Source: Halapricum salinum | GTDB taxonomy: Archaea; Halobacteriota; Halobacteria; Halobacteriales; Haloarculaceae | Length of the DNA stretch: 64,000 nucleotides | Assembly: GCF_004799665.1 (NCBI RefSeq) | Contig: NZ_CP031310.1 | Location: forward strand, 302,887 to 366,886 | Direction: 5' to 3' | Part shown: piece by piece, positions 49,940 to 59,216 of the stretch | Layout of the letters: every line of letters begins with the position of its first letter | Position numbering within the stretch: position 1 is the stretch's first letter | Translations under genes and position numbers: made by a program | Notes under the pieces: model-generated | What the model saw: only the letters and a program-made list of their open reading frames with translations | Told to the model about the DNA's origin: nothing | Databases searched by the model: none

Positions 49940-51070
49940 ATGTCTACCGCCGGTCGATCCCACGAGGACGCCCCCGCCGCCAGCGACGTTGCTGGCCGGC
50001 TCCAGACTGCCGGATTCGTCCGGCTGGTCGCGGCCGCCGACGCCGACTCGCTGGCAGCCGCTGGTGTCCTCGCGCGCAGCCTCGACGCCGTCGACACGCC
50101 CTTCCAGATCAGTGTCGCACGGCCCTGGGCCAGCGCCGATCGGACGACCGACGCGGACCTGACCGTCGCGCTCGGTCCTGCGGGCGTCGCGGCAGATGTC
50201 GCGCTGCCCGGGATCACCGAATCCGCGAGCGCGACCGCGTTCGAGGCGGCTCGCGAACTCGACGCAGACAGCGCCGAGCCGGTGCTCGCACTCGCCGGGT
50301 CGCTGACCGCGGACGCACCGACCACGTCCTCGCTCGCCGAGGTCGCAGGTCTCGATCGACGGCCCGGTGTCGCGATTCCGACGGCGGACGTCGCCGATGG
50401 ACTCGCCCACACGACGCTGACGCACGCGCCGTTCTCGGGCGACCCCGAGGCCGCCCGCGAGGCGCTCTCGGGACTCGACACAGACGCAGACGACTACGGT
50501 CGGCAGGTCGCCTCGGTACTCGCACTCGCAGTCCTCTCGACCGAGACGGCAAGCGAGCGCGCGGCCGAGACGATCGGCCGGGCACTCCATCCCTACGGCG
50601 GTGGGCCCTTCGAGACAGTCGGCGGCTACGCCGACGTTCTGGAGGCCACAGTCAGAGAGGATTCCGGGACGGCCGTCGCGCTGGCGCTGGGCCACGACGT
50701 CCACGACGCCGCGCTCGACGCCTGGCGACGCCACGCCCGCAGCGCCCACGCGGCGATCGACGCCGCGACCACGGGTCGCTACGACGGGCTGTTCGTCGCT
50801 CGCGACGACGGCGACGTCCCGGTCGAGACGGTCGCCCGGCTCTTCCGGGACGTCCGCTCGCCCGAGCCGGTCGTGCTCGCGCTGACGGACGGCCGGGCCG
50901 CCGCGGCCGCCACGCCTGAGGCCGACATCGATCTCCAGGCAGTCTTCGAGACCGCGATCGAGTCCCTGGGATCGGGGACCGCGTTCGGGACGCCCCGGCG
51001 CGCGGTCGCCAGCGTCGACGCCGAGACCGCGGACGTCATCATGGCCGTCCGGGAGGCGATGCAGGTATGA
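49940..51070 (+). CDS. RecJ-like DHH-superfamily protein, degraded active site
   Basis: 376 residues. The N-terminus VRLVAAADADSLAAAGVLAR is where RecJ/DHH proteins have the metal motif DxDG; here it reads DADSLAA without the Gly, and no DHH triad is seen downstream. The C-terminal part (DIDLQAVFETAIESLGSGTA, RRAVASVDAETADVIMAVRE) is like DHHA1. It is probably a non-catalytic relative or a GINS/RecJ-associated factor. It starts directly after rps15 and overlaps pcc1 by four bases, a gene order conserved in haloarchaea. Confidence 0.75.
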   Translation: MSTAGRSHEDAPAASDVAGRLQTAGFVRLVAAADADSLAAAGVLARSLDAVDTPFQISVARPWASADRTTDADLTVALGPAGVAADVALPGITESASATAFEAARELDADSAEPVLALAGSLTADAPTTSSLAEVAGLDRRPGVAIPTADVADGLAHTTLTHAPFSGDPEAAREALSGLDTDADDYGRQVASVLALAVLSTETASERAAETIGRALHPYGGGPFETVGGYADVLEATVREDSGTAVALALGHDVHDAALDAWRRHARSAHAAIDAATTGRYDGLFVARDDGDVPVETVARLFRDVRSPEPVVLALTDGRAAAAATPEADIDLQAVFETAIESLGSGTAFGTPRRAVASVDAETADVIMAVREAMQV

Positions 51071-51309
51071 CCCGGAGACTGGTCGTCCGGACCGAACACG
51101 ACGATCCGGAGACTGCAGCGGCAGTCGCGGCCGCGATCGAGCCGGACAACACCGACGAGATGACGACCCGGGTCGACGGCGAGACGATCGAGACGACCAT
51201 CGACCGGGAGACGACCGGCGGACTTCACTCGACGGCAGACGACTACGTCGTCAACCTCGACGTCGCAGTACAGTGTACGACTACCAACGACAACCACGAT
51301 AACACATGA
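51067..51309 (+). CDS. pcc1: KEOPS complex subunit Pcc1
   Basis: 80 residues. Pcc1 fold: VVRTEHDDPETAAAVAAAIE, MTTRVDGETIETTIDRETTG, then VVNLDVAVQC near the end. Pcc1 dimerises and binds Kae1 and tRNA in the KEOPS complex, which makes t6A37 in tRNA. The placement between a RecJ-like gene and rps3ae is typical for haloarchaea. Confidence 0.88.
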   Translation: MTRRLVVRTEHDDPETAAAVAAAIEPDNTDEMTTRVDGETIETTIDRETTGGLHSTADDYVVNLDVAVQCTTTNDNHDNT

Positions 51310-51947
51310 GCGAACGATCCGTATCCAAGCAGAAGCAACAGAAGCGGTGGTACACCGTCCTCGCCCCCGAGCAGTTCGGGCGGGAGGAACTCGGTCAGAC
51401 ACCGGCAGATGAACCCGAACAGCTCTACGACCGCACCATCGAAACCACGCTGGGCGATCTGAAGAACGACGCCAGCGAGAACAACACGAAGCTGACGTTC
51501 CGGATCAACGACGTCGGCAGCGACACGGCCTACACCGAGTTCGTCAAGCACGAACTCACCCGTGACTACGTCCGCAGTCTCGTCCGCCGTGGCTCCTCGA
51601 AAGTCGAGGCGTTCATCACGGTGCTGACGACGGACGACTACCGCGTCCAGATCCAGCCCGTCGCGCTCACCACGAAAGACGCCGACGAGAGCCAGGAGAA
51701 GGCCATCCGCCGGACGATGATTGACATGGTCAAGGAGACCGCCGTCGATCACACCTTCGAGGACCTCATCGACAGCGTCGTCGAGGGTCGACTCTCCTCG
51801 GCGATCTACAACGAGGCCAAGACGATCTACCCGCTGCGACGGGTCGAGATCCAGAAGGCCACCCTCGAAGCTCACCCCGAGGAAGTCGCCGCCGAAGAAG
51901 AGACCAGCGTCGACGTCGACGAAGACGACGTCACTGTCGACGAGTAA
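51306..51947 (+). CDS. rps3ae: 30S ribosomal protein S3Ae
   Basis: 213 residues. Typical: KQKQQKRWYTVLAPEQFGRE, ETTLGDLKNDASENNTKLTF, FVKHELTRDYVRSLVRRGSS, and RRVEIQKATLEAHPEEVAAE near the C-terminus. Archaeal/eukaryal-specific small-subunit protein (eS1). The acidic C-terminal tail (VDVDEDDVTVDE) is halophilic. Last gene of the S15 operon. Confidence 0.95.
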   Translation: MSERSVSKQKQQKRWYTVLAPEQFGREELGQTPADEPEQLYDRTIETTLGDLKNDASENNTKLTFRINDVGSDTAYTEFVKHELTRDYVRSLVRRGSSKVEAFITVLTTDDYRVQIQPVALTTKDADESQEKAIRRTMIDMVKETAVDHTFEDLIDSVVEGRLSSAIYNEAKTIYPLRRVEIQKATLEAHPEEVAAEEETSVDVDEDDVTVDE

Positions 51948-51988
51948 CGACTGTTTTCGCCTTCGGATTCGTTTTCGTTCCGCGTCCC

Positions 51989-52396
51989 CTATTCAGTCAC
52001 TTCGATCCGACCGACCATCCCGCCGCTCTCGTGTGGGATGCAGAAGTAGTCGTAGGTGCCCGGAACTTCGACGGTGTAGCTGAAGGTTTCGCCGCCGTAG
52101 ATGTTGCCGCTGCCGTCGTCTCGCCAGGCCTCGCGGGCGGCGTCCTCGCTCTCGAAGCCGCCGGTCGCGAAGAAGTCGGCTCCCTCGGGAAGCGCGCTCT
52201 CGTAGGCGGTGACGGTGTGGGCGCGGGAGTTGGTGTTGCGCCAGACGACTTCCGTGCCGACCGGGACTTCGATGGTCTCGGGTTCGAAGGCCATCGAGGA
52301 CATGCCGATGTCGTAGTCGTCGTCGCCCGCGAGCACGCCGAGACAGCCGCTGGCGAGGGTGGCCGCGCTGGTCGCCAGAAACGCCCGTCGATGCAT
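51989..52396 (-). CDS. Halocyanin-like blue copper lipoprotein
   Basis: 135 residues from MHRRAFLATSAATLASGCLG at 52396. The Tat-like signal has a lipobox with the Cys in SGCLG. The plastocyanin domain has its copper ligands: His in NTNSRAHTVTA, and Cys, His and Met in YDYFCIPHESGGMVGRIEVT. It would carry electrons at the membrane exterior. An upstream in-frame extension was rejected. It is a single gene, convergent with rps3ae, divergent from the CDP-alcohol transferase gene. Confidence 0.9.
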   Translation of the reverse strand: MHRRAFLATSAATLASGCLGVLAGDDDYDIGMSSMAFEPETIEVPVGTEVVWRNTNSRAHTVTAYESALPEGADFFATGGFESEDAAREAWRDDGSGNIYGGETFSYTVEVPGTYDYFCIPHESGGMVGRIEVTE

Positions 52397-52487
52397 ACTC
52401 GACCGTCGGGACCGGATCGTGAAAGGGGCCTCGGTTCGGCCGCCGTGTATCGAACGGACTAAGAGTGCCCTCGGCGAGAGAGCAGGT

Positions 52488-53192
52488 ATGCAGCTCCGGC
52501 CTCGCTTCGTCGGTCGCCTCGGCGTCGCCGACGCCGTGACCGTCGCCAATGCGATGCTGGGCTTTCTGGCGGCCGTGGTCGCGACGATCGATCCCGCCCT
52601 GGCCGCCCGCCTCATCCTGCTCGCGGGGATCGCCGACGGTCTCGACGGCGTGCTCGCACGCCGCTACGGGAGCACGCAAGTCGGCGAGTACGTCGACTCG
52701 CTGGCAGACGTGGCGTCGTTCGGGGTCGCCCCCGCAGTCCTGGTGTTCGCCATCGCCCGCCAGGAGTGGGGACTCACGCTGTCGGAGGTGGCACTAGCCG
52801 ACGCCGTGGTCCTGATCGTCCCCGCCCTATTCGTCGCCGCTGCGGTCGTCCGACTGGCGATGTACACGGCCTACGATCTGGCCGAGCGGACGACCTGCGG
52901 CGTCCAGACGACGCTGGCCGCGACGGTGCTGGCGGCGGCGTACCTCTCTGGAATCGCCGATCCGGCGATCCTCCTCGGCGCGACAGGAGTGTTCGTCTAC
53001 CTGATGATCACCTCCATCGAGTATCCCGAACTCACGGATAGAGACGCGCTGGCGATGGGTGCCGTCCAGTTCGGGGCCGTTCTCGCGCCGACGCTCGGCC
53101 CACGCGTCCTCCCGCGGGCGCTGCTGGCGGCCGCGCTGGCGTATCTGTTGCTCGCGCCACTGTTCTACGCGCCGGATGGTCGAGCCGACTGA
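52488..53192 (+). CDS. pssA: CDP-alcohol phosphatidyltransferase (PssA-type)
   Basis: 234 residues from MQLRPRFVGRLGVADAVTVA at 52488. CDP-alcohol motif DGLDGVLARRYGSTQVGEYV followed by DSLAD, matching the family's D-x2-DG-x2-AR...G-x3-D-x3-D. About eight hydrophobic helices. It is likely to make archaeal phosphatidylserine (archaetidylserine) from CDP-archaeol and serine, but an inositol-phosphate or glycerol-phosphate acceptor cannot be excluded. Divergent from halocyanin. Confidence 0.82.
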   Translation: MQLRPRFVGRLGVADAVTVANAMLGFLAAVVATIDPALAARLILLAGIADGLDGVLARRYGSTQVGEYVDSLADVASFGVAPAVLVFAIARQEWGLTLSEVALADAVVLIVPALFVAAAVVRLAMYTAYDLAERTTCGVQTTLAATVLAAAYLSGIADPAILLGATGVFVYLMITSIEYPELTDRDALAMGAVQFGAVLAPTLGPRVLPRALLAAALAYLLLAPLFYAPDGRAD

Positions 53193-53267
53193 ATCGAAGG
53201 GGCACGGCCGACCCGGGCGGCGAGTCGAAGGGAAACGCTCTTGGCCGGGACAGCCACACTCACGAGC

Positions 53268-54560
53268 ATGAGCAACGGGGACGACGAAGACGCGCCGGCC
53301 GAGGAGACAGCGGCCGAAGAGACGGCCAGCGGGGACGAGGTCGCGCTGACCGACGTCGAGGACTTCCAGTCGCGACTCGACGACGTCGACGCGACACTCG
53401 ACGACGCCGAGACGGAAGCCGACCTCGACGACGTCGAGGCCACCCTCGACGCCACCGCCGAAGCCCTCGAAGCGGCCGACCTGCCCGAACCGGACGACGA
53501 CGACGAGCAACCGCCCGCCGAGGCCATCGAAGAGCGGATCGACGGCCTCCGGAGCGACCTCGAAGACGCCCGCGGCCCCTATCTCGAAGACGTCATCGAG
53601 ATCGTCGAGAGCGTCGCCGGGACCATCCGCGAGACGCGCTGGACCGACGACGGCGCTGGCGAAGTCGAGGCGGCCGTGACGGCCTTCCTCGAAGACGTCG
53701 ACGAGGCGATCGACGCCGACGTCGGGGCGAGCGGCGACGCCGCCGAACTGCTCGATGCGGTCGGCGACACTCTCGGCGGGATCTCGCTCGATCCCGACGG
53801 CGACAGCGAGACGATCGCGGCACTCCTTTCGGCCGCTACCGAACTCGACGACGCCGTCGAGGCCGCCGAGGCCTGGGACGACCTCACAGTGCGGGAACAA
53901 CTCACCGAGGAGGGCTTCTACGACGTCCTCACCTCCGAGCGACGCAAGGACTACCCGCCGGAGTGGAGCGCGGTCAAACTCTACGAGAAGCAGTATCAGA
54001 AGACCGGCGACCCCGAAGCCGTCGAGATGATCCTGCTCGCGCTGGAGAAACTGACCTCGGACTTCATGGAGGAGAACTGCCTCGACTCGCTGAAGCGGAT
54101 CGGTCCCGAGGAGGCTGTCGATCCGGTGCTCCAGCGCGCGAGCAAGCGCGACAAACTCGCCATCGACGTGCTGGGCAAGATCGGCTCCGAGGAGGCACTC
54201 GACACGCTGGTGGACTTCATCGACGGCGACGGCGACCCGGCGCTCCAGCAGGCGACACTCCGCTCGCTCGGCGCGATCGGGAGCGAGGAAGCCACCCAGG
54301 CCGTCGCGAACCGGCTCGACGCCGACAACCCGGACGTTCGCAGTGCCGCAGCGCGCTCACTCGGCCGGGTCGGTGACACGCGCGCTATCGAGCCGCTCGC
54401 CGACATTCTGGCAGACGATCCCGAAGAGAGCGTCCGCGCCAGCGCGGCCTGGGCGCTCGTTCAGATCGGCACCGAGTCCGCGCTCGAAACGGTCTCCTCG
54501 CACTCCGACGACTCCTATCTCGTCGAAGCCGAAGCCGAGAAAGTGACGCGCTCGGCCTGA
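53268..54560 (+). CDS. HEAT-repeat protein with an acidic coiled N-terminal half
   Basis: 430 residues from MSNGDDEDAPAEETAAEETA at 53268. Residues 1-220 are strongly acidic and helical with repeating DDVDATLDDAETEADLDDVE-type segments. About 270-420 are HEAT/PBS-lyase repeats: ESALDTLVDFIDGDGDPALQ-like, QATLRSLGAIGSEEATQAVA, RSAAARSLGRVGDTRAIEPL, RASAAWALVQIGTESALETV. The linker TEEGFYDVLTSERRKDYPPE lies between. A protein-protein scaffold; the partner is unknown. Its stop is 33 bases before the PLD-like gene. Confidence 0.82.
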   Translation: MSNGDDEDAPAEETAAEETASGDEVALTDVEDFQSRLDDVDATLDDAETEADLDDVEATLDATAEALEAADLPEPDDDDEQPPAEAIEERIDGLRSDLEDARGPYLEDVIEIVESVAGTIRETRWTDDGAGEVEAAVTAFLEDVDEAIDADVGASGDAAELLDAVGDTLGGISLDPDGDSETIAALLSAATELDDAVEAAEAWDDLTVREQLTEEGFYDVLTSERRKDYPPEWSAVKLYEKQYQKTGDPEAVEMILLALEKLTSDFMEENCLDSLKRIGPEEAVDPVLQRASKRDKLAIDVLGKIGSEEALDTLVDFIDGDGDPALQQATLRSLGAIGSEEATQAVANRLDADNPDVRSAAARSLGRVGDTRAIEPLADILADDPEESVRASAAWALVQIGTESALETVSSHSDDSYLVEAEAEKVTRSA

Positions 54561-54593
54561 GGTTTATCCCGGAAGTCGACGCTACCGCGTGGT

Positions 54594-56219
54594 GTGCGTC
54601 GGCTCGTCGCCGTGTTCGTCCTCGTCACGCTCGCGTTGACAGCTGCAGCTGGGCCGTCAGTCGGCCAGCAGCCCGACACCGAACGGAACGTTACTGGTTC
54701 GCCGGTACCGACCATCACGGCCGTCTACCCGAACCCGGTCGCCGACGGCGACTCGGGCGAGTTCGTCGTCCTCTCGGTCCCGAACGGAACAGACCTCGAA
54801 TCCTACCGGTTCGGCGACGACGAGGGCACAGTCGAATTACCGAATCGGACGGCGAGCGGCCGGGTCGTCCTCGCGACCGAACCCGAGGCAGTCCCGGAGT
54901 CGGTCGCCGGCCCGATCCTCGAGTGTTCGGGCTGCCCTGAACTCGCAAACAGTGGGGAACCGCTCACCCTGCGCGGTCCGAACGGGACACTCGACACGGC
55001 CGAGTACGCAGACGCACCAGAAGGAGAACTCTTCTATCCGGGGACCGAGCGACGATGGCGACCGCTCGGTGCGACCGACTTCGAGCCGGTCGTCGCTGGG
55101 CCGGGACAGGTCCAGGCGTTCACGCTGCCGGATTCGCCCGACGTGCCGCGCGAGACGCTTGCAGACGCCGACGAGCGAATCCTGCTGGCGGGGTACACCC
55201 TCACCGACGACCGAGTGGTCGACGCGCTCGTCGCGGCCCGCGAGCGCGGGGTCGAGACGAGGGTCCTGCTCGATGGCTCGCCGGTCGGCGGGTTGACGAA
55301 ACCGAGTGCGGACGCGCTCGATCGACTGGTCGCGGCGAACGTCTCCGTCCGGCTGATCGACGGCCCCGCTGCTCGCTACAGATTTCACCATCCGAAATAC
55401 GCTGTCGTCGACGACGAGGCAGTGGTCCTGACCGAGAACTGGAAGCCCGCGGGTGTCGGCGGAACGTCCAGCCGCGGCTGGGGTGTCGTCGTCGACTCAC
55501 CGCGCGTCGTCGACGGACTCGTCCGAACCTTTCGTGCCGATTCGGGCTGGAAGGACGCGATCGAGTGGGCGCAACTGCGCGAAAACGAGTCGTTCGAACC
55601 TGCGTCCCCGACTGTCGGTCGCTATCCCTCGCGGGTCGACCCCGAATCGGTTCGGGTCGACCGGGTCGAACTGCTGGTCGCACCCGACAACGCCGCGGGT
55701 CGCGTCCGAGAGATTCTCGCCAACGCCAGCGACTCCATCAGGATCGTCCAGGTGTCGATCGGCGGCCGCGACGACGTGCTCTTAGTCGAGTCGATCGAAG
55801 CCGCCCGTCGAGGCGTCGAGGTAGAGATTTTGCTGTCGAATACGTGGTACACCCGCGAGGAGAATCGACGACTGGCCGACGAGCTTCGAACGCTGGCAGA
55901 CCGCGAGGATATCCCCCTGTCGGTTCGCCTCGCGGAGCCGGGCGGGCGCTACGAGAAGATCCACGCCAAGGGCGTCCTCGTCGACGGCAACACGACGATT
56001 GTCGGCAGCCTCAACTGGAACGCCAACGCCTACCGGGAGAATCGCGAAGTAGCACTCGTCCTCCACGGCGAGGAAGCCGGCGCGTACTTCGGGGGCGTCT
56101 TCGAGCGCGATTGGGAGGGTGGGATCACGCTGGTTCCGCTCGGCCTGCTCGCAGTTGTCGTGCTGGCGCTGTCGCTGGCGGGGATGGTCGCACGGAGAAT
56201 CAGCTTCGATCCCGGCTAG
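54594..56219 (+). CDS. Secreted phospholipase D-like protein with lamin-tail domain
   Basis: 541 residues, GTG start. A signal peptide (about 1-24), a lamin-tail-type beta domain (about 40-160: ITAVYPNPVADGDSGEFVVL...) and two phospholipase D units. HKD-type motifs: HHPKYAVVDDEAVVLTENW near 263 and HAKGVLVDGNTTIVGSLNWN near 463, both with the H-x-K-x4-D core. A C-terminal hydrophobic helix (VPLGLLAVVVLALSLAGMVA) anchors it to the membrane, outside the cell. A nuclease or phospholipase role is possible. Follows the HEAT gene on the same strand. Confidence 0.85.
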   Translation: MRRLVAVFVLVTLALTAAAGPSVGQQPDTERNVTGSPVPTITAVYPNPVADGDSGEFVVLSVPNGTDLESYRFGDDEGTVELPNRTASGRVVLATEPEAVPESVAGPILECSGCPELANSGEPLTLRGPNGTLDTAEYADAPEGELFYPGTERRWRPLGATDFEPVVAGPGQVQAFTLPDSPDVPRETLADADERILLAGYTLTDDRVVDALVAARERGVETRVLLDGSPVGGLTKPSADALDRLVAANVSVRLIDGPAARYRFHHPKYAVVDDEAVVLTENWKPAGVGGTSSRGWGVVVDSPRVVDGLVRTFRADSGWKDAIEWAQLRENESFEPASPTVGRYPSRVDPESVRVDRVELLVAPDNAAGRVREILANASDSIRIVQVSIGGRDDVLLVESIEAARRGVEVEILLSNTWYTREENRRLADELRTLADREDIPLSVRLAEPGGRYEKIHAKGVLVDGNTTIVGSLNWNANAYRENREVALVLHGEEAGAYFGGVFERDWEGGITLVPLGLLAVVVLALSLAGMVARRISFDPG

Positions 56220-56229
56220 CCCGTCGCCG

Positions 56230-58134
56230 TTAGTCCTCGTTCGGCAGGGACACCGAACTGTGGAGGTCTTCGTCGAGTTCGGCCTCGGCCATCTTCTCGA
56301 CGAGGGCGTCGAGGATCTCCTCGCGCTTGCCGCGGACGAACTTGATCGAGCCGACGACGAGGTGGCCGCCGCCGCTGACGCCCGCGCCGGGGTGTTCCTC
56401 GCGTAGCTCCTCGACCATCTCGGGGATGTCCAGCCGGACGCCGTCACTTCGCAAGACGGCGAAGTCGGGGCCGTAGCCGATGGTGATGACCGGTTCGCCG
56501 GTCTCGGCGACTTTCTCGTCGTGGACCGCGCCGGTGGTCTTGCCCGGCGCGGGGTAAGTGAACCGCCGAGCGTGGTTCTCGACGTCGAGCTTGTAGAGGT
56601 GGGCGTCGTTGTCGAGTCGCTCGTGGTCGAGGTGGGGCATGGCGTTGTCGAGCTGGCGCTGGATGTCGCGCTCGGAGCGCTCGGCCAGGAACTCGACTAA
56701 CTCCTCGTGACGGTCGCGGTCGTCACAGTCGACGTTCAACACGTCCGTGATGAGCGGCCCGCCGTCGTCGTATCGGAGGTAGTTCGTCGCGTAATCCAGC
56801 GCCTCGCCGATCTCGCGGAGTTCGGCGCGGTCGTAGCCTTCCTCGCCCGCGAGGTCGAGGTAGTCCGCCATCGCGTTAGCTTCCGAGCGATCCGACAGCC
56901 CTGCCACGGCGGGGACGTGCCGGAGGTCGTCGGTCAGGTCGGGCGCGATCATTCGCGCGAGTTCGACGCACATCATGCCCGTGGTGATCCGGTAGTCCTC
57001 GCCGTGGATGTAGGGGTTGACGTGCTCCTCCAGCAGGGAGTCGACTGCCTCCGGGTCGGGGTGGTGGTGGTCGACGACGACGATCGGGATGTCGTAGTGC
57101 GCGAGGTTCTCGTAGGCGGGGACGTCCTCCTCGGTCGAGCCGTTGTCCAGCATCAACAGGAGCGGGAGCTTCTGGCCGTGGCGAGAGCGGTTTTCCAGCG
57201 CGAAGTTCAGATCCCGGGTGACGTCTTCCATCTCGTAGAAGGGGGCCTTGCTCGGGAGTCGCTTGAGGAGGTGGCGGGCGGCGTCGGCGTCCTCGTAAGT
57301 CTCCGCGACGAAGCGTTCGAGTGCGAGTTCGACCGGAACGCTCGCACAGATCCCGTCGCCGTCGGCGTGGTGGCGCATCCGGATCGGCCGGCCTTCCAGC
57401 ACCGTTTTGCGAAGCAGTCGAGCGACGTCTTCGAGGTCCTCACGGAGCGGTTCGAAAGCCTCCCACTCGACGAGCGGCTCGACGTCGTGGGGCTCGGCCG
57501 CCGTTTCGAGGGCGTCGTCGAGACGCTCGCGGAACTGCTCGGCCGTCGTGCCTTCGACGCGGTCGATCGATTCGACCTCGATCTGGACGCCCCCGTTTCG
57601 GGACTCGACGTGGCCGCTAAGCCGGACCACGTCGTCGAGTTCGATCTCGGGGTAGGCGCGGACGCCGGCGTCTTCAAAGGCGGCACAGGGGACGACGCCG
57701 GTCTCGTCGCGGACCTGGAAGATGGTCGGGCCGCCAGTCTGGTTGATCTGGACGACCGTGCCGTCGAGGTGGACGGTCGAACCGACCTGCTCGTCGAGGT
57801 CGTCGACGGTCGTCTGGTCGCCGTAGTCGACGGCTTCGGTCGTGTACGATTCGGGCGCGCGTTCCACGAAACTCAGATCACCGTTCTCGCGTTCGTCGTC
57901 GAGTTCGACGATCAGTTTGTCGCCGACGTCGTAGCTGGCGAACAGGTTCGATTCGTGGACCAGGCCCGAGACCTGATCGGAGACGTCGACGAAGACGCCG
58001 TAGTCGACGACGCCGTTGACGGTCGCGTGATAGAGCGCACCCGATTCGACGGCCTCTCGACCGCACCGCGGGTCGAGGTCGTAGACCGTCGGCTCGGACT
58101 CCGCAGGAGATGCGTCGGTTGCCGATGGTGTCAT
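56230..58134 (-). CDS. RecJ-like DHH nuclease with S1 and OB-fold domains
   Basis: 634 residues from MTPSATDASPAESEPTVYDL at 58134. Domain order: S1 RNA-binding (about 30-95: ALYHATVNGVVDYGVFVDVS), OB fold (about 115-195: VGSTVHLDGTVVQINQTGGP), then DHH/DHHA1 (about 255-630). Catalytic motifs RHHADGDGICASVPVELALE and IVVVDHHHPDPEAVDSLLEE are intact, and DHHA1 ends with HPGAGVSGGGHLVVGSIKFV. It is a probable ssDNA/RNA exonuclease. Convergent with the PLD-like gene, ten bases apart. Confidence 0.88.
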   Translation of the reverse strand: MTPSATDASPAESEPTVYDLDPRCGREAVESGALYHATVNGVVDYGVFVDVSDQVSGLVHESNLFASYDVGDKLIVELDDERENGDLSFVERAPESYTTEAVDYGDQTTVDDLDEQVGSTVHLDGTVVQINQTGGPTIFQVRDETGVVPCAAFEDAGVRAYPEIELDDVVRLSGHVESRNGGVQIEVESIDRVEGTTAEQFRERLDDALETAAEPHDVEPLVEWEAFEPLREDLEDVARLLRKTVLEGRPIRMRHHADGDGICASVPVELALERFVAETYEDADAARHLLKRLPSKAPFYEMEDVTRDLNFALENRSRHGQKLPLLLMLDNGSTEEDVPAYENLAHYDIPIVVVDHHHPDPEAVDSLLEEHVNPYIHGEDYRITTGMMCVELARMIAPDLTDDLRHVPAVAGLSDRSEANAMADYLDLAGEEGYDRAELREIGEALDYATNYLRYDDGGPLITDVLNVDCDDRDRHEELVEFLAERSERDIQRQLDNAMPHLDHERLDNDAHLYKLDVENHARRFTYPAPGKTTGAVHDEKVAETGEPVITIGYGPDFAVLRSDGVRLDIPEMVEELREEHPGAGVSGGGHLVVGSIKFVRGKREEILDALVEKMAEAELDEDLHSSVSLPNED

Positions 58135-58236
58135 GTTGGATAGGACTCGGCTCTGTCGGGGTTTCAAGCTTTGGAAACGGTCGCCACTCACGCGAGCCTC
58201 GAAGGGTCTAAAAGGTGGCCGAACCGAGGGAGAGAC

Positions 58237-58752
58237 ATGCGGCTGTTCCGCAACTCGGAGGTCGTCGGTATCGCCGAGTCGGCACTCACGTTCGCGCTGG
58301 AAGCCTCACGGGACAGCCACCCCAACGAGTACATGGGGCTGTTGCGGGGCGAGGACGCCCGCAAAGTCGGCCTCGACCGCCGCGGGACCGTCCTCACGGA
58401 CGTCCTCGTGATCCCCGGCACGGAGTCGAACTCGGTCTCGGCGACAGTCAAGACAAGCATGATCCCCAACGACGTCCGCGCTGCGGGCTCGATCCACTCC
58501 CATCCGAACGGTGTGCTCCGCCCCTCCGACGCCGATCTGGCGACGTTCACGAAAGGCGAGGTCCACATCATCGTCGGCGCGCCGTACGAGCGCGGCGACT
58601 GGCAGGCCTTCGATCAGGAGGGGAGGCCGATCGACCTGGACGTGCTCGACATCGAGTTACCCGAGGAGTCGTTTTTCGACTTCACACAGGAAGACATCGA
58701 CCGCGAGATGGCGCCAAGCGAAGAGGACGACCGCGGCGGGTGGTTCTTTTGA
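58237..58752 (+). CDS. JAMM/MPN+ metalloprotease
   Basis: 171 residues. JAMM motif: Glu in [11 protein letters not shown], then [20 protein letters not shown] with H-S-H-P...S...D. Its archaeal relatives are Zn-dependent desampylases that remove SAMP ubiquitin-like proteins; in Haloferax the comparable protein beside ribL is HvJAMM2, from memory. The C-terminal tail [20 protein letters not shown] is acidic. Overlaps the ribL-like gene by four bases. Confidence 0.87.
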   Translation: MRLFRNSEVVGIAESALTFALEASRDSHPNEYMGLLRGEDARKVGLDRRGTVLTDVLVIPGTESNSVSATVKTSMIPNDVRAAGSIHSHPNGVLRPSDADLATFTKGEVHIIVGAPYERGDWQAFDQEGRPIDLDVLDIELPEESFFDFTQEDIDREMAPSEEDDRGGWFF

Positions 58753-59177
58753 CGCGCGTGGTCGCCCAGGGGACGTTCGACATCCTCCATCCCGGCCATC
58801 TGCACTACCTCGAAGACGCCGCCGCCATGGGCGAGCGACTCCACGTCATCGTCGCCCGCAGCGAGAACGTCACGCACAAGGAACCGCCCGTACTGGCGGA
58901 TCGCCAGCGCGTCGAGATGGTCAGTGCCCTCGACCCTGTGGACGAGGCCCAGCTCGGCCACCCCGAAGACATCTTCGTCCCGATCGAGGAGATCGATCCC
59001 GACGTGATCGTGCTGGGCCACGACCAGCACCACGACGAGGAGGCCATCACCGACGCGCTCGCGACCCGCGGGATCGACTGTGAGGTCCGGCGCGCGAGCG
59101 CGCGAGAACCGCGATACGACAGTGAGTTACTCTCGACGGGCCGGATCATCGATCGGATCGTCGACCGCCGGTGCTGA
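58749..59177 (+). CDS. ribL: FAD synthase (RibL-type cytidylyltransferase fold)
   Basis: 142 residues from a TTG at 58749; a GTG at 58758 is the alternative. N-terminal [20 protein letters not shown] contains the HxGH motif and the C-terminal [12 protein letters not shown] has the R-x2-x-S-T-like loop. Archaeal RibL transfers AMP from ATP to FMN. The start overlaps the JAMM stop by four bases (TTGA), implying translational coupling. Confidence 0.85.
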   Translation: MTRVVAQGTFDILHPGHLHYLEDAAAMGERLHVIVARSENVTHKEPPVLADRQRVEMVSALDPVDEAQLGHPEDIFVPIEEIDPDVIVLGHDQHHDEEAITDALATRGIDCEVRRASAREPRYDSELLSTGRIIDRIVDRRC

Positions 59178-59216
59178 TTGCCTCGGACCGTCGCATGAGT
59201 TCCACCCGGATCCAGA

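Noticed and set aside
49181-50749. Minus-strand frame of 522 residues
   Set aside because: Antisense of rps15 and the RecJ-like gene.
56707-58143. Plus-strand frame of 478 residues
   Set aside because: Antisense of the S1/OB/DHH nuclease; low-complexity Val/Asp.
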